From: DCFW01 sp963790715 | Lineage (GTDB): Bacteria; Bacteroidota; Bacteroidia; Bacteroidales; Bacteroidaceae | Reading direction: 5' to 3' | Assembly (NCBI GenBank): GCA_963790715.1 | Contig: CAWBPN010000013.1 | Location: 176,741 to 240,740 of the forward strand | DNA: 64,000 bases | In this document: positions 50,342-58,981 of the stretch, piece by piece | Position numbering within the stretch: the stretch's first letter is position 1 | Layout: the number at the start of each line of letters is the position of its first letter | The notes under the pieces: generated by a model | The model's database searches: none | Seen by the model: the letters and a program-made list of their open reading frames with translations, nothing else | What the model was told of the DNA's origin: nothing | Made by a program: the position numbers and the translations under genes

Positions 50342-52099
50342 TTATTTTTTCAAATCAACTTTAATCTGCAATTCATCCAATTGCTTTTGTTCCAATGGGG
50401 CAGGAGCGTCAAGCATTACATCGCGTCCTGAGTTGTTTTTAGGGAAAGCTATACAATCGCGAATACTGTCGAGACCGGCCATGATGCTTACCCAACGGTC
50501 CAAGCCGTAGGCCAAACCTGCATGAGGAGGTGCTCCGTATTTGAATGCACGCATTAAGAAACCGAATTGTTGTTGTGCACGTTCTTCGGTGAACCCAAGT
50601 ATCTTAAACATCTTATCCTGCAACTTGCTGTCGTGGATACGAACGCTGCCTCCACCTACTTCTATGCCGTTGCATACCATATCGTAGGCAATGGCACGAA
50701 CCTTTTCGGGATGTGTATCAAGCAAAGGCACATCGTCAAGATTAGGGCAAGTGAACGGGTGGTGTGTGGCCATAAGGCGGTTCTCTTCGTCGCTCCACTC
50801 GAACAGAGGGAAATCGACGACCCACAACAATGCGAATTTGTTTTTGTCGCGTAAACCTAAATCATCGGCAACTTTCAAGCGTAGTTCACATAATTGCTTA
50901 CGTGTTTTCATTGCATCGTTACCGCTTAATATAAGAATCAAGTCACCTGGTTTGGCACCGAACTTGGCTTTCATCTTTTGCAGCGTATCCTGAGTGTAGA
51001 ATTTATCTACGCTTGACTTCACGTTACCGTCTTCCTGAACGCGCGCATAAACCATTCCCTTGGCACCTATTTGCGGCTTCTTTACAAAGTCGGTCAAAGC
51101 ATCCAACTGTTTGCGGGTGTATGTAGCAGCACCTTCAACACAGATACCGCCGATATATTTTGCATCATCAAACACACTGAAGCCGAAGCCTTGCAGTACG
51201 TCCATCAATTCAACAAACTCCATACCGAAACGCATATCCGGTTTGTCGCTACCGAAACGAGTCATGGCTTCAATCCAAGGCATGCGGATAAACGGCTTGT
51301 CAATATCCACACCGCGAATAACCTTAAACAAGTGCTTTGCCATGCCTTCGAAGATATTCAATACGTCCTCCTGTTCCACAAAACTCATCTCGCAATCAAT
51401 TTGCGTGAACTCAGGTTGGCGGTCGGCACGCAGATCTTCATCGCGGAAGCATTTTACTATTTGGAAGTAGCGATCGAAACCTGCTACCATTAATAATTGT
51501 TTCAGTGTTTGCGGCGATTGAGGCAGGGCATAAAATTGTCCAGGATTCATGCGTGAAGGTACAACAAAGTCACGTGCGCCTTCAGGTGTGGAACCTATTA
51601 ACATCGGTGTTTCCACTTCCAGAAAGCCGAGATTGTCAAGATATTTCCTTATTTCGGTAGTCATGTGATGGCGCAGTTCCAAATTCTTGCGCACGCATGA
51701 ACGCCGTAAATCGAGATAGCGATATTTCATACGCAGGTCGTCACCTCCATCGGTATTATCTTCAATAGTAAAAGGAGGAACATCTGATGTGCTGAGTATT
51801 GTAAGTTTGTCGGCAATTATTTCTATGTCACCCGTAGGTATTGCGTTGTTTTTTGAAGAGCGTTCGCTAACCGTGCCAATAACTTGTATACAAAATTCAC
51901 GCCCTAACTTGTTTGCATCCTCACAAAGAGCAGCGTTGACACTTTCATTGAAAACCAACTGCGTAATGCCATAGCGATCACGTAGATCAATGAACGTCAT
52001 TCCGCCCATCTTGCGCAAACGTTGAACCCATCCCGCTAAAGTCACCTTTTTATTTACATCAGAGAGTCTTAATTCTCCACACGTATGTGTTCTATACAT
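50342..52099 (-). CDS. aspS: aspartate--tRNA ligase
   Basis: The start is the ATG ending at 52099 (MYRTHTCGELRLSDV), where the OB-fold anticodon domain begins; an upstream ATG would put a stretch without homology in front and lies above the promoter. The 585-residue class II enzyme has GWVQRLRKMGGMTFIDLRDR near 24-43 and motif 2 FRDEDLRADRQPEFTQID near 215-232. The bacterial GAD insertion and motif 3 GLAYGLDRWVSIMAG near 530-544 complete it. It charges tRNA-Asp in the cytoplasm. It is divergent from an outer-membrane-like gene with interleaved promoters. Confidence 0.95.
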   Translation of the reverse strand: MYRTHTCGELRLSDVNKKVTLAGWVQRLRKMGGMTFIDLRDRYGITQLVFNESVNAALCEDANKLGREFCIQVIGTVSERSSKNNAIPTGDIEIIADKLTILSTSDVPPFTIEDNTDGGDDLRMKYRYLDLRRSCVRKNLELRHHMTTEIRKYLDNLGFLEVETPMLIGSTPEGARDFVVPSRMNPGQFYALPQSPQTLKQLLMVAGFDRYFQIVKCFRDEDLRADRQPEFTQIDCEMSFVEQEDVLNIFEGMAKHLFKVIRGVDIDKPFIRMPWIEAMTRFGSDKPDMRFGMEFVELMDVLQGFGFSVFDDAKYIGGICVEGAATYTRKQLDALTDFVKKPQIGAKGMVYARVQEDGNVKSSVDKFYTQDTLQKMKAKFGAKPGDLILILSGNDAMKTRKQLCELRLKVADDLGLRDKNKFALLWVVDFPLFEWSDEENRLMATHHPFTCPNLDDVPLLDTHPEKVRAIAYDMVCNGIEVGGGSVRIHDSKLQDKMFKILGFTEERAQQQFGFLMRAFKYGAPPHAGLAYGLDRWVSIMAGLDSIRDCIAFPKNNSGRDVMLDAPAPLEQKQLDELQIKVDLKK

Positions 52100-52132
52100 A
52101 ATAAAAATTGTTTGTTTTTTATAAACCGGAGA

Positions 52133-52180
52133 CAAAAGTAGTAAATAATTTGTACGCCTCAAACTAATCATATAATTTTG
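52133..52180. promoter_or_regulatory. divergent promoters of aspS and outer-membrane-like gene
   Basis: On the plus strand TTG (52150-52152) and TAATTTTG (52173-52180) are 20 bases apart. On the minus strand TTG (52162-52160) and TACTTTTG (52140-52133) are 19 apart. The two -33 regions overlap within 13 bases, so the two polymerases would compete. Confidence 0.65.
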
Positions 52181-52199
52181 CGTAAATTAATTGGATTAT

Positions 52200-52670
52200 A
52201 TGAAGAAAATTATTCTTATTATGCTCGGTGTTTTTGCCAGCTGTGGCATATATGCACAGGATGTTATTGCCAAAGGAGACAATGTGATTAGCGGCGGTGT
52301 AGGTGCAGGTCAAGGGTTCCCTATAGCGGAGCTTTCGTACGAGTATTGCATGGTGGACAATATCTTTGGAGATAACAACGGAGCATACGGCTTGGGTGCA
52401 TATACGTGTTACAATGAACATAACGACCATAAGAACCTTACACTGGGATGTAAGGAGTATCTCCATTACCAATTCGTTGATGATTTGGATACTTACGGCA
52501 CATTGATGCTCGGTTTGAAGCTTCCGGTAGATAGATCATTTTCTCATACAAGGTTTCAGGGAAGTATCGGTGTAGGTGCACGGTATTATTTTTCACCCGG
52601 GGTAGCGTGGTATGGAGAAGTAGGTTACGGCGTTTGCAATCTCAGCGTTGGAGTAAGTTTCAAGTTCTGA
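52200..52670 (+). CDS. small secreted protein, probable outer-membrane beta-barrel-like
   Basis: The start is ATG 52200 (MKKIILIMLGVF). A cleavable signal peptide ends near AQ at residue 20. The mature part (about 136 residues) is Gly- and Tyr-rich with alternating polar and hydrophobic residues, as in small beta barrels: NVISGGVGAGQGFPIAELSY, AYGLGAYTCYNE, GVGARYYFSPGVAWYGEVGY. It ends LSVGVSFKF with the terminal Phe usual for outer-membrane proteins. Function is unknown. It is monocistronic, with its own promoter. Confidence 0.75.
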   Translation: MKKIILIMLGVFASCGIYAQDVIAKGDNVISGGVGAGQGFPIAELSYEYCMVDNIFGDNNGAYGLGAYTCYNEHNDHKNLTLGCKEYLHYQFVDDLDTYGTLMLGLKLPVDRSFSHTRFQGSIGVGARYYFSPGVAWYGEVGYGVCNLSVGVSFKF

Positions 52671-52691
52671 CGCATCAATTTTAGTAACGTA

Positions 52692-53465
52692 TCAATTGTA
52701 ACCAACCATACGGTATACCATACGGCCTATCCATTCATTGATAATTCTTTCCCATTTTATTGCAGCCTCCCATTTTGGATAAAAGTCGAGATGGCAGTAA
52801 TGCGCAGGACTGTCGAATTGTCCTACTGGGTAATAATCAAGTGGCATTCCCACTTTTGCAAAGCATCTGAGTGTACGTGGCATGTGTATGGCCGATGTAA
52901 TCAGCAGGCAATCGCTGTTGCGGATATGCATCGTATCTACAATTTGTTTGCAGTATGTAGCATTTTGACGGGTGTTTAATGCCCGCTGTTCCAAGATAAA
53001 CACAGAGCGTGGAATGCCAAGGCTTTCCATATAATTTAAGAATAAACCTGCCGTTGAGTAGCCTTCACTGTCAATATTTGAAGAGCAGTCTCCGGAAATA
53101 ACGATACGTTGTACATGCCCTGCACGCCACAATCTTACAGCTTCCCAAAGACGGTCGGTAAATTCGGAATATTTCATCATTCCGTTTCTATTGTCCATTT
53201 CGGCAAAACCTCCCATTACCAATGCCGCTTTATAAGGCTTTTTCATATTCATGTGCGGTGCATTCACGCTTTTTGTAGCCTGCCTTCCAGCCCAATCGGC
53301 AAGCGGCATATCCGTGAATATCAAGAATATTGCAATGGCCGCAATAAAGCAACCTCTTCGCAACTTTTTCTTCTTAGTAACGAAGGCCACAATAAAAAGT
53401 ATCGTCATCCACGTGAGCGGAGCGATGATGATGAAGTCTAAAAACTTGGATATTTCAAAAAACAT
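52692..53465 (-). CDS. YdcF/ElyC-like DUF218 membrane protein
   Basis: The 257-residue protein has two N-terminal membrane helices (FIIIAPLTWMTILFIVAFVT; GCFIAAIAIFLIFTDMPLAD). A DUF218 domain follows at about 80-235 with KAALVMGGFAEMDNRN, RIVISGDCSSNIDSEG, LEQRALNTRQNATY and LLITSAIHMPRTLRCFAKVG. This is the ElyC/SanA type, linked in E. coli to envelope and peptidoglycan precursor metabolism. It is convergent with the outer-membrane-like gene. A -7 box TAACTTTG lies on the minus strand at 53498-53491. Confidence 0.9.
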   Translation of the reverse strand: MFFEISKFLDFIIIAPLTWMTILFIVAFVTKKKKLRRGCFIAAIAIFLIFTDMPLADWAGRQATKSVNAPHMNMKKPYKAALVMGGFAEMDNRNGMMKYSEFTDRLWEAVRLWRAGHVQRIVISGDCSSNIDSEGYSTAGLFLNYMESLGIPRSVFILEQRALNTRQNATYCKQIVDTMHIRNSDCLLITSAIHMPRTLRCFAKVGMPLDYYPVGQFDSPAHYCHLDFYPKWEAAIKWERIINEWIGRMVYRMVGYN

Positions 53466-53509
53466 TCTTTCAACTTTATGTTAGGTGCGGCAAAGTTACG
53501 AAAAAAACT

Positions 53510-55213
53510 TTATGCCACATTGAAAGAAATGACAAAACGACTTCCTTTACCTATTTCACTTTCTACTTTGATGTTTCCCCCATGTGCTTCGACAAAGTCT
53601 TTGGATATGGCCAATCCCAAGCCGCTTCCCTGAACTTTTGTACCGGGAACTCTGAAATATCTGTCAAATATGGTTTTATGGTAACGCTGATCTATTCCCT
53701 TACCGAAATCCTGCACATATATTTCTACGGTGTTTTTTACTTGTTGCGCACCTATGATAATCCTTGAATTCTCAGGTGAATAGTGTATGGCATTGGAAAG
53801 CAAGTTGGTAACTACCCATGCTATTTTTTCACTGTCCACAAATAGTTTCGGCATTTTTTCTGTTGGGTATTCAACTTCAATGTTGCATCTGAATCTTTCT
53901 GCCAATACCCTTGTGGCATTTATAGCATAATTTATAAGTTCGATAGGTTTGGTAATTTGAGGACTGAGTTGCAATGCTCCGGTTTCAACCTGAGTCATCT
54001 TTAGTAGCTCTCCGGAAATATTCAGTAACCTTTCGCTGTTTTCCTTGATGCCTTGTGCCAATTGCTTTTGTTCGTCATTTATGTCGCCAATGCGTTTGTC
54101 TTCAAGTAGTTTCAGGCTCATCAATATTGCTGAGATAGGAGTCTTCAACTCATGTGATATAATTGATATGAAGTTGGTTTTTGCATTATCCAATACTTTG
54201 AATTTGGTTACGTCAGCCAACATGATAACCGTACCTGAATTTTCGGCAAGTTGCAGGTAATGCACTTCAAAATAGCACTCCTTATTATCTGAATATATTT
54301 TCAGCGGTGTAGCATTCTTATCATCTTCTTCAGTCATTTCAAGTCCGCGAATAAGTCTTCGCAACAAGTCATTGGTTAATGACAAATCAAGAGCTGAATT
54401 GTGGATAAGTCTTTCCTTAGGTACGTTAATGATTTGTATAAGAGAATCGTTTGCAAACAGAATAGTCTTATTGTTATCCAGACCTAAAATCGGTTCGCCT
54501 ATGGCATTGATAACTGTTTCAAGATATTGTTTTGTGGAAATAATTTTAGCCATGCTGCTTTGCTGGAACAGTGATAGTTCATGCGCCATATTGTTAAACG
54601 ATATGGCCACTGACGAAAATTCGGAATTGGATTTATAATCCAAACGCTTGTCATAGTTGTGGTTCGATATTTCTGAAATTCCGTCAATCAAATTAGTAAC
54701 GGGCTTTATCAATGATTTCATAAAATAAAATAGCATAAACAAAGCTATCACACAGCTTAAGATAACCAATACTATAGTCAATACGAAGCGTGATTTAGCT
54801 TCATGAATTGCACTGGTCGACTTGGTGTATATGGCAGTGGTATTAAGCTGCGTAATTTTGTCAATCGTTTCGTTCAGTAATATCATGTTCTTCTCCGAAG
54901 AGTTTTTACGAAACATATTAAACCGATTTTCCAATTTTAAGGTGTAAGATTTCTCTTCCTTTTCAGTAACATTTTGCTTTTGCAGGCTTAAGTTCTTAGC
55001 AAATTCATTGCCGGCAGAAATGCTGTCTTTATCATAATTGTCAATTGCAAAGTGCATATTTTGCGTGTATTGCAATGATTTGTAATTATCTTTCAGTATA
55101 TTTTCGGTGTTAGCCTTAAATCTTTGATTGGAATATATTGTGAAATATCCCAGCAGCATGATGATAGCCAATAAAAAGACTATCAATATCGTTATTTTAT
55201 TCTTTGTTTTCAT
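53510..55213 (-). CDS. PAS-containing sensor histidine kinase of the kdp locus
   Basis: The 567-residue protein has a membrane helix at about 7-26, a periplasmic helical part (30-140), and a second helix (about 144-165). HAMP follows (LIKPVTNLIDGISEISNHNY), then PAS (about 222-340; ETVINAIGEPILGLDNNKTI). HisKA carries the H-box FISIISHELKTPISAIL (His354), and HATPase_c has VVTNLLSNAIHYSP and DFGKGIDQRYHKTIFDRYFR. It begins one base after the KdpD sensor-domain gene, so together they stand for a KdpD split into sensor and kinase chains. The likely partner is the NtrC-type regulator at 60958; this is inferred. Confidence 0.92.
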   Translation of the reverse strand: MKTKNKITILIVFLLAIIMLLGYFTIYSNQRFKANTENILKDNYKSLQYTQNMHFAIDNYDKDSISAGNEFAKNLSLQKQNVTEKEEKSYTLKLENRFNMFRKNSSEKNMILLNETIDKITQLNTTAIYTKSTSAIHEAKSRFVLTIVLVILSCVIALFMLFYFMKSLIKPVTNLIDGISEISNHNYDKRLDYKSNSEFSSVAISFNNMAHELSLFQQSSMAKIISTKQYLETVINAIGEPILGLDNNKTILFANDSLIQIINVPKERLIHNSALDLSLTNDLLRRLIRGLEMTEEDDKNATPLKIYSDNKECYFEVHYLQLAENSGTVIMLADVTKFKVLDNAKTNFISIISHELKTPISAILMSLKLLEDKRIGDINDEQKQLAQGIKENSERLLNISGELLKMTQVETGALQLSPQITKPIELINYAINATRVLAERFRCNIEVEYPTEKMPKLFVDSEKIAWVVTNLLSNAIHYSPENSRIIIGAQQVKNTVEIYVQDFGKGIDQRYHKTIFDRYFRVPGTKVQGSGLGLAISKDFVEAHGGNIKVESEIGKGSRFVISFNVA

Positions 55214-55214
55214 T

Positions 55215-56318
55215 TTATGATAATAATATTATAAGATCAATGTTTAATCTTGAAAGAGAATTGAAAAGATATTTGTAGCGCACGGCAAAACATATCATGC
55301 TTCTTAGTCTTATTTTAGGCTTCCCTATGCATACTGTGCTAATTTTATTAGAATTACAAACCTCTATTATGCCTTCCATTACGTTTGATGCATCGTATTG
55401 TATAACATTTGCTCCAAGCGTAGTGGCTAAATTAAGGTTATTTATTAAGTGCCGTTGTGCCGCAAGACTTATTTTATCATTTTGTTCCTCAGGCGTGCGC
55501 ACATAAAGTATTGAAAATTTTGCATTGAATCTTGTAGACAGTCTGACCACCTTACGGATTATCTTTCGTGAAGCTTTTTCATTGCTGCCTATGCAACCTA
55601 AGAAATGTTCGCGATGTATGGTGGGAACTTCAGTTTCAACCTTTTTTTCAACATGTACGGCTACCTCTTTCAGGGCCAATTCCCTTAGCTGAAGTATATG
55701 TTTTGTGGTAAAAAAATTGTTTAATGCAGCTTCTATTTGTTCCTGTTTATATATTTTACCGTTCTTCAGGCGTTCAATCAAGTCCTCGGATGTCAAGTCG
55801 ATGTTTACAATTTCATCGGCCATCTCCAATACGCTGTCGGGTACTCTTTCCGCTATTTCCACTCCGGTTATGCTTTTCACCTCGTGATTGAGACTTTCGA
55901 GATGTTGGATATTTACGGCAGTTATAACATTTATTCCGGCATCCAGAATATCCAGCACATCCTGCCATCTTTTTTCGTTACGGCTTCCTTCCACATTGGT
56001 GTGCGCAAGTTCATCCACCATCACCACTTCAGGATGTTCACGAAGAATGGCATCAATATCCATCTCTTCCAATTCCTTGCCTTTATAAAATATCTTAGTC
56101 CTCGGAATAAGAGGAAGTCCTTCGGCAACTTTCTCAGTATCCGGCCTGCCATGAGTTTCCAAATATCCGATGCGTGCATCTATCCCATTTATGATCAGTT
56201 CGTGCATCTCCTGAAGCATTCTGTAGGTCTTTCCCACACCGGCTATCATTCCGATGTAGATTTTTAGATTACCACGGCGTGATTTTCGTATTAAATTTAA
56301 AAATATGCCATTTTCCAT
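55215..56318 (-). CDS. kdpD: stand-alone KdpD sensor domain (KdpD N-terminal + Usp)
   Basis: The 367-residue protein has only the cytoplasmic N-terminal half of KdpD. It carries the Walker-like KIYIGMIAGVGKTYRMLQEM near 19-38, YLETHGRPDTEKVAEGL, DELAHTNVEGSRNEKRWQDV and ITAVNIQHLESLNHEV. A Usp-like domain (about 245-365) follows, with HFLGCIGSNEKASRKIIRKV. The DUF4118 helices and the kinase part of full KdpD are missing and are not replaced on this chain. It lies between kdpC and the separate histidine kinase. It would sense potassium or a nucleotide signal and act on the kinase or the regulator; that is inference. Confidence 0.9.
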   Translation of the reverse strand: MENGIFLNLIRKSRRGNLKIYIGMIAGVGKTYRMLQEMHELIINGIDARIGYLETHGRPDTEKVAEGLPLIPRTKIFYKGKELEEMDIDAILREHPEVVMVDELAHTNVEGSRNEKRWQDVLDILDAGINVITAVNIQHLESLNHEVKSITGVEIAERVPDSVLEMADEIVNIDLTSEDLIERLKNGKIYKQEQIEAALNNFFTTKHILQLRELALKEVAVHVEKKVETEVPTIHREHFLGCIGSNEKASRKIIRKVVRLSTRFNAKFSILYVRTPEEQNDKISLAAQRHLINNLNLATTLGANVIQYDASNVMEGIIEVCNSNKISTVCIGKPKIRLRSMICFAVRYKYLFNSLSRLNIDLIILLS

Positions 56319-56345
56319 AAGACTTTATTTTTAATTACAAAGATA

Positions 56346-56936
56346 TTATTTCATTTCAGCATTAGAATTTTTTTTGCCGTTTTTTGAGTAGTTATCAATG
56401 GCAATATTCAGCTTGAGAACATTTACTATAGGACGACCTATTATTGGACGCTCGGTATTGTCGTTCAAAATGCTCCTTATTGTTGCTTCACTTAATCTGC
56501 GTGCCATGGCTACACGCTTTACCTGCACGTTTGCACCTTCAACGGAAATATCGGGGTCGAGTCCGCTACCGCTTGCTGTGACCATGTCGGATGGCACTTC
56601 CTTACGGGTAAGGTACGGGTGGTCTTTTAAGAATTGGTCGGTACGTGCAGACACTTCTTTCAGGTATGCTTCGTTTGAAGGACCTTTATTGCTGCCACCG
56701 GACTTGCTGCTGTCGTAACCAATAGCAGAAGGACGACTCCAAAAATATGCCTTTGAAGTAAATTTTTGACCTATATTTGCAGCACCCACTGTAACGCCAT
56801 CTTTTTTTACAACTGCAACTTCTCCGTGATTCGGGGTTGCTATTGCGGCAATTCCCCACAATACCAATACGTATCCGCAAAATAATATGATGCAGAAAGC
56901 TATCGTAATTTTGATTGATGTATATAAACTTCTCAT
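56346..56936 (-). CDS. kdpC: potassium-transporting ATPase KdpC subunit
   Basis: The 196-residue protein has one N-terminal membrane helix (KITIAFCIILFCGYVLVLWG). Typical KdpC text follows: ANIGQKFTSKAYFWSRPSAI, SVEGANVQVKRVAMARRLSE and the hallmark SGSGLDPDIS near 123-132. KdpC stabilises KdpA-KdpB and aids ATP binding. It begins five bases after kdpB and is followed by the KdpD sensor-domain gene. Confidence 0.95.
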   Translation of the reverse strand: MRSLYTSIKITIAFCIILFCGYVLVLWGIAAIATPNHGEVAVVKKDGVTVGAANIGQKFTSKAYFWSRPSAIGYDSSKSGGSNKGPSNEAYLKEVSARTDQFLKDHPYLTRKEVPSDMVTASGSGLDPDISVEGANVQVKRVAMARRLSEATIRSILNDNTERPIIGRPIVNVLKLNIAIDNYSKNGKKNSNAEMK

Positions 56937-56941
56937 TTTTT

Positions 56942-58969
56942 TTAAAATATAGTGGCAATAATCAAGTCAATTAATTTTATTCCTATAAAAGGAGCTATCA
57001 CACCGCCCAAACCGTATATTATCAAATTACGGCGAAGTAGGGCAGATGCTCCGATAGGCTTGTAAGCTACGCCTCTCAGTGCTAACGGTATCAACGCCGG
57101 TATTATCAACGCATTGAATATTATGGCCGACAAAATAGCCGATGCCGGTGAATGCAAGTGCATGATGTTCAATGTTTGCAGTGCCGGTATTGAAGTCATA
57201 AACAAGGCGGGAACGATAGCGAAGTATTTGGCAACGTCGTTTGCAATACTGAACGTGGTAAGTGTTCCGCGCGTCATAAGCAATTGCTTGCCTATTTCAA
57301 CTATTTCAATAAGTTTTGTAGGGTCGTTATCCAAATCCACCATATTGCCGGCTTCTTTGGCAGCTTGCGTACCGCTGTTCATTGCTACGCCAACATCTGC
57401 TTGTGCCAATGCAGGAGCGTCGTTCGTACCGTCACCCATCATCGCTACGAGTTTGCCTTCATTCTGTTCCTTACGGATATATTCCATCTTATCCTCAGGT
57501 TTTGCCTCTGCTATAAAATCGTCAACTCCGGCTTTATTGGCAATATATTTGGCTGTAAGTTCATTGTCACCTGTGACCATAACGGTTTTTACGCCCATCT
57601 TGTGCAATCTTGCAAAACGTTCGGTGATTCCGGTCTTGATAATGTCTTGCAACTCAATTACGCCAAGCACTTCCTTGTCTTGTGCAATAACTAAAGGTGT
57701 ACCTCCGTTCGAAGCTATTTTATTTGCTATATCTGTGGTTTGGCTAGGGTAGTTTTTATTGTCTGCTTCAACCAGTCTCTTTATTGTCTCGGAAGCACCT
57801 TTTATTATTGTTTCATCATTTCTGAATTTTATTCCCGAACATTTGGTTTGAGCTGTGAATTTAATCCATTCGCAACCTATCAGTTTACTTTTGTCAGGAG
57901 AACATCCCTTTTGCTTGCACAGGTCAATGATAGATTTGCCTTCAGGCGTTTCATCGGCAAGTGAAGCATACATGCATGCCTCAATAAGTCTGTCGATGTT
58001 TTGTCCGTCAACAGGATACATCTCAGTAGCTTTTCTGTTACCGATAGTGATTGTGCCAGTCTTGTCCAAAAGAAGGGTATCCACATCACCTGCCGTTTCC
58101 ACTGCTTTACCCGATTTTGTTATTACGTTTGCCTGCAATGCCCTGTCCATTCCGGCAATTCCGATAGCTGACAACAGACTACCGATAGTTGTAGGAATTA
58201 GGCATACGAAGAGTGATACGATAGCAGCTATTGAGATAACCGTGTGCGTGTAGTCGGCAAACGGTATCAACGTAGTGCATACGATAATGAATACAAGGGT
58301 AAATCCTGCAAGGAGTATGGTTAATGCTATCTCATTAGGACTTTTTTGCCGTGATGCACCTTCAACAAGAGCAATCATTTTGTCGAGGAAACTTTCTCCC
58401 TGCAGAGCCGTTACTTTCACAACAATATGATCTGACAAGACTTTCGTACCGCCTGTTACCGATGTTTTATCACCGCCTGCTTCACGAATAACAGGAGCCG
58501 ATTCTCCGGTTATCGCGCTTTCATCAATGGAAGCCAAACCTTCTATTATTTCACCGTCAGATGGAATAATATCTCCTGCCGAACATTCAAAAGTATCTCC
58601 TTTTTTAAGTTCCGAACTGTTAACAGTCATTACTTTGCCGTCTACAACTTTATTGGCAGGAGTATCTTTCCTTGTTTTTCTCAAGCTCTCGGCTTGGGCT
58701 TTACCGCGTGCTTCAGCAATGGCTTCGGCGAAATTCCCGAAAATTAAGGTAAAAAACAAGATTATAAAGACGGTGAGGTTATAAGCTAAAGAGCCTTGTC
58801 CCTTTAGCCCCAGCAAGACACCGACAGTGACTGCTCCGATGATAACGGTAGATATTTGTACCGTAAACATAATGGGATTGCGGAACATATCTTTCGGATT
58901 TAATTTTCTGAATGACTCCTTAAGAGCGCCAAAGAACTGTTTCTTGTTTATCAGTTTATTTTGTTTCAT
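56942..58969 (-). CDS. kdpB: potassium-transporting ATPase ATP-binding subunit
   Basis: The 675-residue P-type ATPase has TGES at 154-157 and the phosphorylation motif DKTGT at 302-306. GDGTNDAPALAQADVGVAMN forms the hinge. ATP-site segments include KCSGIKFRNDETIIKGA. Membrane helices flank these (about 34-80, 215-270 and 575-675). It couples ATP hydrolysis to potassium uptake through KdpA. It lies between kdpA (12 bases) and kdpC (five bases). Confidence 0.97.
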   Translation of the reverse strand: MKQNKLINKKQFFGALKESFRKLNPKDMFRNPIMFTVQISTVIIGAVTVGVLLGLKGQGSLAYNLTVFIILFFTLIFGNFAEAIAEARGKAQAESLRKTRKDTPANKVVDGKVMTVNSSELKKGDTFECSAGDIIPSDGEIIEGLASIDESAITGESAPVIREAGGDKTSVTGGTKVLSDHIVVKVTALQGESFLDKMIALVEGASRQKSPNEIALTILLAGFTLVFIIVCTTLIPFADYTHTVISIAAIVSLFVCLIPTTIGSLLSAIGIAGMDRALQANVITKSGKAVETAGDVDTLLLDKTGTITIGNRKATEMYPVDGQNIDRLIEACMYASLADETPEGKSIIDLCKQKGCSPDKSKLIGCEWIKFTAQTKCSGIKFRNDETIIKGASETIKRLVEADNKNYPSQTTDIANKIASNGGTPLVIAQDKEVLGVIELQDIIKTGITERFARLHKMGVKTVMVTGDNELTAKYIANKAGVDDFIAEAKPEDKMEYIRKEQNEGKLVAMMGDGTNDAPALAQADVGVAMNSGTQAAKEAGNMVDLDNDPTKLIEIVEIGKQLLMTRGTLTTFSIANDVAKYFAIVPALFMTSIPALQTLNIMHLHSPASAILSAIIFNALIIPALIPLALRGVAYKPIGASALLRRNLIIYGLGGVIAPFIGIKLIDLIIATIF

Positions 58970-58981
58970 AATTTGTTTACT

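Noticed and set aside
57114..57752. A 212-residue plus-strand frame inside kdpB
   Set aside because: kdpB has all P-type ATPase motifs here; the antisense frame is Ser- and Ile-rich without homology-like text.
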